Source: Alphaproteobacteria bacterium (GTDB lineage: Bacteria > Pseudomonadota > Alphaproteobacteria > JAVJRE01). Taken from it: a DNA stretch of 64,000 nt. This document shows, piece by piece, positions 61,074 through 64,000 of the stretch (its first letter is position 1; the number at the start of each line of letters is the position of its first letter). The DNA is taken from positions 62,001-126,000 of the forward strand of contig JAVJRE010000006.1 in the NCBI GenBank assembly GCA_040218575.1. The letters are read 5' to 3'. The notes under the pieces are model-generated. The model saw only the letters and a list, made by a program, of their open reading frames with translations, was not told the origin of the DNA and did no database searches. Both the position numbers and the translations under genes were made by a program.

Positions 61074-61751
61074 CTAGGCCTCTTCCGCCCAGCCTTTAAG
61101 GCCGATGGGTTCGTTGCCGAGTTGCACGTCCAGACCCTGGAGCATGCGGGCGAAATAGGCGAAGGCGCTGACGATCTGGATCAGCCACGAGATGGCGCCG
61201 TCGTCGAGGCCGGCGCGGCGCAGCGCGTCCAGATCGGCCGGACCGCAGGCAGCGGGGTCGAGGCTGAGCTTCGTGGTGTAGGCCAGCATGGCGCGGGTTG
61301 CCCCGTCCAACCCGTCGAGCCTCGCCAGTGCGGATGACGGATCGTCCGGTGAATCGAGCGCGGCGAGAACATCGTCTGCTGCCGTTGCATCGCCGGCCCC
61401 GGCCGCCACAAAGAAATCACGGAAATTGGCGCCATGATGGGTGGCGGAATAGGCGCTGCCGGCGAGCCGCGCGGCGGCGGTGGCGATCAGCTCGCGCCGC
61501 CATTGCGCCAGCGGGCAGGCATCGTCGTGCAGCACCGCCAGATAGAGGTGGTGGGCCGGGCCGACGACGCCGGGGGTCCCGGACATGGCCTGATACATGG
61601 GCGAGACCCGGCCCCTGGCGTCGCGCACCACGTCATAGGCGGCGGCCACGGCGGGCGGCAGCGCAGCCGATGCGCCAGGGCCGGCATCCGCATGAAAGGC
61701 GACGGCGCAGATGGCCGGGTCGCGGATGGGTTTGTTCGAGCTGCCGGTCAT
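61074..61751 (-). CDS. AhpD-like carboxymuconolactone decarboxylase-family protein lacking redox cysteines
   Basis: A 225-residue AhpD-like all-helical protein. The usual active-site segment NxCxYCxxxH reads GSAYSATHHG: the His and Tyr remain but both Cys are Ser. Upstream helices LPPAVAAAYDVVRDARGRVSPMYQAM and the LAQWRRELIATAAARLAGS segment are typical of the peroxidase-related group. Without the Cys pair an alkylhydroperoxidase reaction is not expected; a non-redox role such as lactone decarboxylation or an adaptor function is more likely. Confidence 0.78.
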   Translation of the reverse strand: MTGSSNKPIRDPAICAVAFHADAGPGASAALPPAVAAAYDVVRDARGRVSPMYQAMSGTPGVVGPAHHLYLAVLHDDACPLAQWRRELIATAAARLAGSAYSATHHGANFRDFFVAAGAGDATAADDVLAALDSPDDPSSALARLDGLDGATRAMLAYTTKLSLDPAACGPADLDALRRAGLDDGAISWLIQIVSAFAYFARMLQGLDVQLGNEPIGLKGWAEEA

Positions 61752-61817
61752 TGTTCTTCCTTCGCTTCCCCGCGACGCCGCGCCTGCACACCTGTCGCAA
61801 CTACAACGCCACCCCGT

Positions 61818-62945
61818 TCACACCCCTATGTCGCGGCGTTCGGCGAAGAGGTCGCCGTCGCGTGCGAAGTCCGGCAAGCGCCGATGCCACTGGTCCTTGA
61901 GCACCTGGATGTCGGGCGTATCCAGGAAGGTGAAGCGGCCATCGCGCCACAGCACCTGGTCGTCAATGGTGATGGTGGCGTCGATCAGCATGGAGGCGAT
62001 GTGGCCGGGATCGCTGCCGCACAGATGAAAGTGGGTGAAGCGCGGCGAACCGAAGGCGACGGTGCCCCAGCGCTCCAGGTCATCCAGCGGCGGTTCCGTC
62101 GCGAAGATCGACGGGTTGATGCCGGTGTGCCAGGAATCCACCCGCCACGGATCACCGCCGACGATTGCGCCGACCCGCTCGAAATGAGCGGTGAGGCGGG
62201 CGCAGACCGCGGCCGGGCCATCGAAGCCGGCGATGCGGCCCTGCTCGATGCGGGCGGCCAGCGGCGGCTCCAGCAGATACTGGCTGCCGTCATAGGCGAT
62301 GGTCGAGGAGGAGGTGAGCCAGCGGCTGAGCGCCATGGTGCCCGACATGCCGGCGGCCGACAGGGGCGGAAAGATGCTGACCGGGAAATTGGCGACGGTG
62401 AAGGGCGTCAGGCGGGCCGGCGCATCCGGCCCGGCTTGTGGTGCGGCCGGTGACTCACTGGCCGGCAGGTCGCCGGCCAGATCGCTGCCGTCGGGACAGG
62501 TGATGCGCACATGGCGGGCGGTCGCCAGGCGGGCCACCAGCCGGTCGTGCACCGCGTCCATCAGGCCATGGGGGATGCGCCCGAAGCCGGCCAGATAGTC
62601 CAGGGTCATGGTGTAGGCGACGGTCTTGCTGCCGGGCCCGGGCAGCGGGCAGAAGCGGATCTGGTCGCCCAGGCGCGACAGGAAGAGCGTGTGGTCGGCA
62701 CTTTGCATGGCCGCCGTCACATCAGCCGGAAAGTCGGCGGCGGAGCCGGTGATGGCGGTCATGATGATGGTCGCACCGGCGCCCATGGCCCGCGCGCTGG
62801 CCGCCAGATGGTCGGCCACGGCGGGATCGTACCAGCGGCCCGGCCCGTTCTCGCCGACGATCAGCAGCGACTGGCCGGCGGCCAGGCCGATGCAGTCGGC
62901 CAGCAGGTTGCGGGCGGCCCGGTCAAGCGCGTCGCGGTCTGTCAT
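61818..62945 (-). CDS. M29/NicX-like metal-dependent hydrolase
   Basis: A 375-residue protein resembling the M29 aminopeptidase/NicX (2,5-dihydroxypyridine dioxygenase) fold. The Rossmann-like N-terminus reads LLADCIGLAAGQSLLIVGENG, and the likely metal region is DSWHTGINPSIFATEPPLDDLERWGTVAFGSPRFTHFHLCGSDPGHIASMLIDATITIDDQVLWRDG, where the family has HxAxGxN and a second His-rich strand. The chosen ATG at 62945 overlaps the upstream ABC binding-protein gene (ATGA). The substrate is unknown. Confidence 0.65.
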   Translation of the reverse strand: MTDRDALDRAARNLLADCIGLAAGQSLLIVGENGPGRWYDPAVADHLAASARAMGAGATIIMTAITGSAADFPADVTAAMQSADHTLFLSRLGDQIRFCPLPGPGSKTVAYTMTLDYLAGFGRIPHGLMDAVHDRLVARLATARHVRITCPDGSDLAGDLPASESPAAPQAGPDAPARLTPFTVANFPVSIFPPLSAAGMSGTMALSRWLTSSSTIAYDGSQYLLEPPLAARIEQGRIAGFDGPAAVCARLTAHFERVGAIVGGDPWRVDSWHTGINPSIFATEPPLDDLERWGTVAFGSPRFTHFHLCGSDPGHIASMLIDATITIDDQVLWRDGRFTFLDTPDIQVLKDQWHRRLPDFARDGDLFAERRDIGV

Positions 62946-64000
62946 GGTCGGGCCCACCAGGTTTCCATCACATTGCCGTAGGTGGGAATCACATCGGGAT
63001 GGGCCAGACGGCGCCACCAGGCAACCCGCTGGTCCGGCGCATAGTGCAGCGGCACCACATAGCTGCCCCAGGCCAGCACCCGGTCGAGGGCGCGGGCGGC
63101 GGCCACCAGCTCGGCCCGGGTCACGGCCTCGCTCAGACGCTGGGCCAGGGCGTCCACCACCGGATCATCGACGCCCGCATAGTTGCGGGTGCCGGGCGTC
63201 GTCACCCCGGACGAGTGCCAGTAGAGCATCTGCTCATTCCCCGGTGACAGGCTGACGCCCCAGCGGTGCAGAGTGATGTCATAGTCATAGTCGGTGCGCC
63301 GCAACTGATACTGGGCACTGTCCACGGTGCGGGCGATGGCGGTGATGCCGAGCCGGCGCAGGGAATCGATCCAGTTGAGGGCCAGGCCCTCGTCGTTGGG
63401 ATTGACCAGCAGAATCTCGAAGGCGACGGGTTTGCCGGCCGGCGAGACAAGCGCGCCATCGGTGATGGTATAGCCGGCGTCCTCCAGCAGGGCGCTGGCG
63501 GTCCGCAGGTTGGCCCGGTTATCGCCGCTGCCATCGGTGGCCGGCAGGACGAAGGGCGTGGTGAACAGCGCCGGCGGCAGCCGGTCGCGGAAGGGCTCCA
63601 GCAAGGCCAGCTCGTCGCCGGACGGCAGGCCGCTATAGGCCAGTTCGGAGTTGGTGAACATGCCGTTGGTGCGCGCGAAGGCGCCATGGAACAACGCCTG
63701 GTTGGTCCACTCAAAATCGAAGGCCAGCACCAGCGCCCGGCGCAGCGCAATGTCGTCCAGCGGCGGCCGGCGGGTGTTCATGACGAAACCCAGCAGGCCG
63801 GCCGGCGCGCCGTGCGCCAGGGATTCCATGACCACCTGGCCGTCGGCGACGGCGGGAAAGTCATAGGCGGTGGCCCAGCGGGTGGCGTCGCCCTCGCCGC
63901 GGAAATCCAGCTCGCCGGCCTTGAAGGCCTCGAACATCACCTGACCGTCGCGGAAATAGTCATAGACGATGGTGTCGAAATTGTAGTGGCCGCGGTTGAC
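62942..64000 (-). CDS. Peptide ABC transporter substrate-binding protein, YejA-like (5' part outside the window)
   Basis: The C-terminal 352 residues of a family 5 extracellular solute-binding protein; the signal peptide and N-lobe start lie beyond 64000. Segments RGHYNFDTIVYDYFRDGQVMFEAFKAGELDFRGEG, GFVMNTRRPPLDDIALRRALVLAFDFEWTNQALFHGAF and LLVNPNDEGLALNWIDSLRRLGI match the YejA/microcin C-type branch of oligopeptide-binding proteins. It presumably feeds a YejBEF-like permease encoded upstream, outside the window. The overlap with the M29-like gene suggests that enzyme processes the imported peptide or compound. Confidence 0.9.
   Translation of the reverse strand, partial: VNRGHYNFDTIVYDYFRDGQVMFEAFKAGELDFRGEGDATRWATAYDFPAVADGQVVMESLAHGAPAGLLGFVMNTRRPPLDDIALRRALVLAFDFEWTNQALFHGAFARTNGMFTNSELAYSGLPSGDELALLEPFRDRLPPALFTTPFVLPATDGSGDNRANLRTASALLEDAGYTITDGALVSPAGKPVAFEILLVNPNDEGLALNWIDSLRRLGITAIARTVDSAQYQLRRTDYDYDITLHRWGVSLSPGNEQMLYWHSSGVTTPGTRNYAGVDDPVVDALAQRLSEAVTRAELVAAARALDRVLAWGSYVVPLHYAPDQRVAWWRRLAHPDVIPTYGNVMETWWARP

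Overview
The window is a high-GC chromosomal segment from an alphaproteobacterium, most probably of the Rhodospirillales type. The evidence is the family content and gene order: divergent rph-rdgB and hrcA-grpE, a lppC/rsmI/yraN/BON/gshB/yifB block, nth beside a DUF2244 gene, hslVU, and alphaproteobacterial-type RpoH promoter motifs. Genes are dense, with many 4-base ATGA overlaps. I see no rRNA, tRNA, CRISPR array, insertion sequence or prophage. Lineage is inferred from protein families and was not computed.

1-9.5 kb: end of a ParA-like ATPase, a PuuE-type allantoinase, a VOC protein, two HAD phosphatases, a tiny DUF805-like protein, a GST, a DksA/TraR zinc-finger protein, a membrane protein, then a leftward set with an old-yellow-enzyme oxidoreductase, two MFS transporters and a VOC protein. 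9.7-18.3 kb: two catabolic-looking operons, amidohydrolase/HMGL-like lyase/GST rightward and TPP enzyme/LVIVD propeller/aminotransferase/DUF899 leftward. An AT-richer orphan PD-(D/E)XK nuclease-like gene lies between them. 18.5-21.5 kb: two overlapping FkbM methyltransferases facing a polysaccharide flippase.

21.6-24.7 kb: the hslV-hslU protease operon with a near-consensus RpoH promoter; a GNAT acetyltransferase and a BLUF blue-light sensor are its distal genes. 24.7-27.7 kb: a GT39/LAB_N/GT2 set of lipid A modification type. 27.8-31.2 kb: GNAT, a HisA-like protein with altered catalytic residues, HIT, a hydroxyacid dehydrogenase, GNAT. 31.2-41.8 kb: a mostly leftward block (cysteine-dioxygenase-like cupin, DUF983, Dph6-like, yifB, a histone-H1-like Lys/Ala repeat protein, gshB, BON lipoprotein, yraN, rsmI), then a GDPD gene and the LppC/LpoA-like lipoprotein rightward.

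41.8-47 kb: NIPSNAP, hemW, a YcaQ/AlkX-like DNA glycosylase, an SGNH hydrolase, rdgB, rph. 47-55 kb is the heat-shock centre: hrcA, grpE, two tandem paralogous methyltransferases, dnaK, dnaJ, dapB and a membrane class III adenylate cyclase. Matching RpoH-type promoters precede grpE and dnaK, and a 9-7-9 inverted repeat precedes hrcA. 56-64 kb: DUF2244, nth, a BamE-like lipoprotein, a bactofilin, an EI24/CysZ-like membrane protein, a PfkB adenosine kinase, a cysteine-less AhpD-like protein, an M29/NicX-like protein and the start-truncated YejA-like peptide-binding protein.

The observations I rate highest are the BLUF sensor inside the RpoH-driven hslVU operon, the paralogous methyltransferase pair inside the chaperone operon, the HisA-like protein with Asp-to-Glu changes at both catalytic positions, and the repeated use of a shared CTAG as the overlapping stop of convergent gene pairs.
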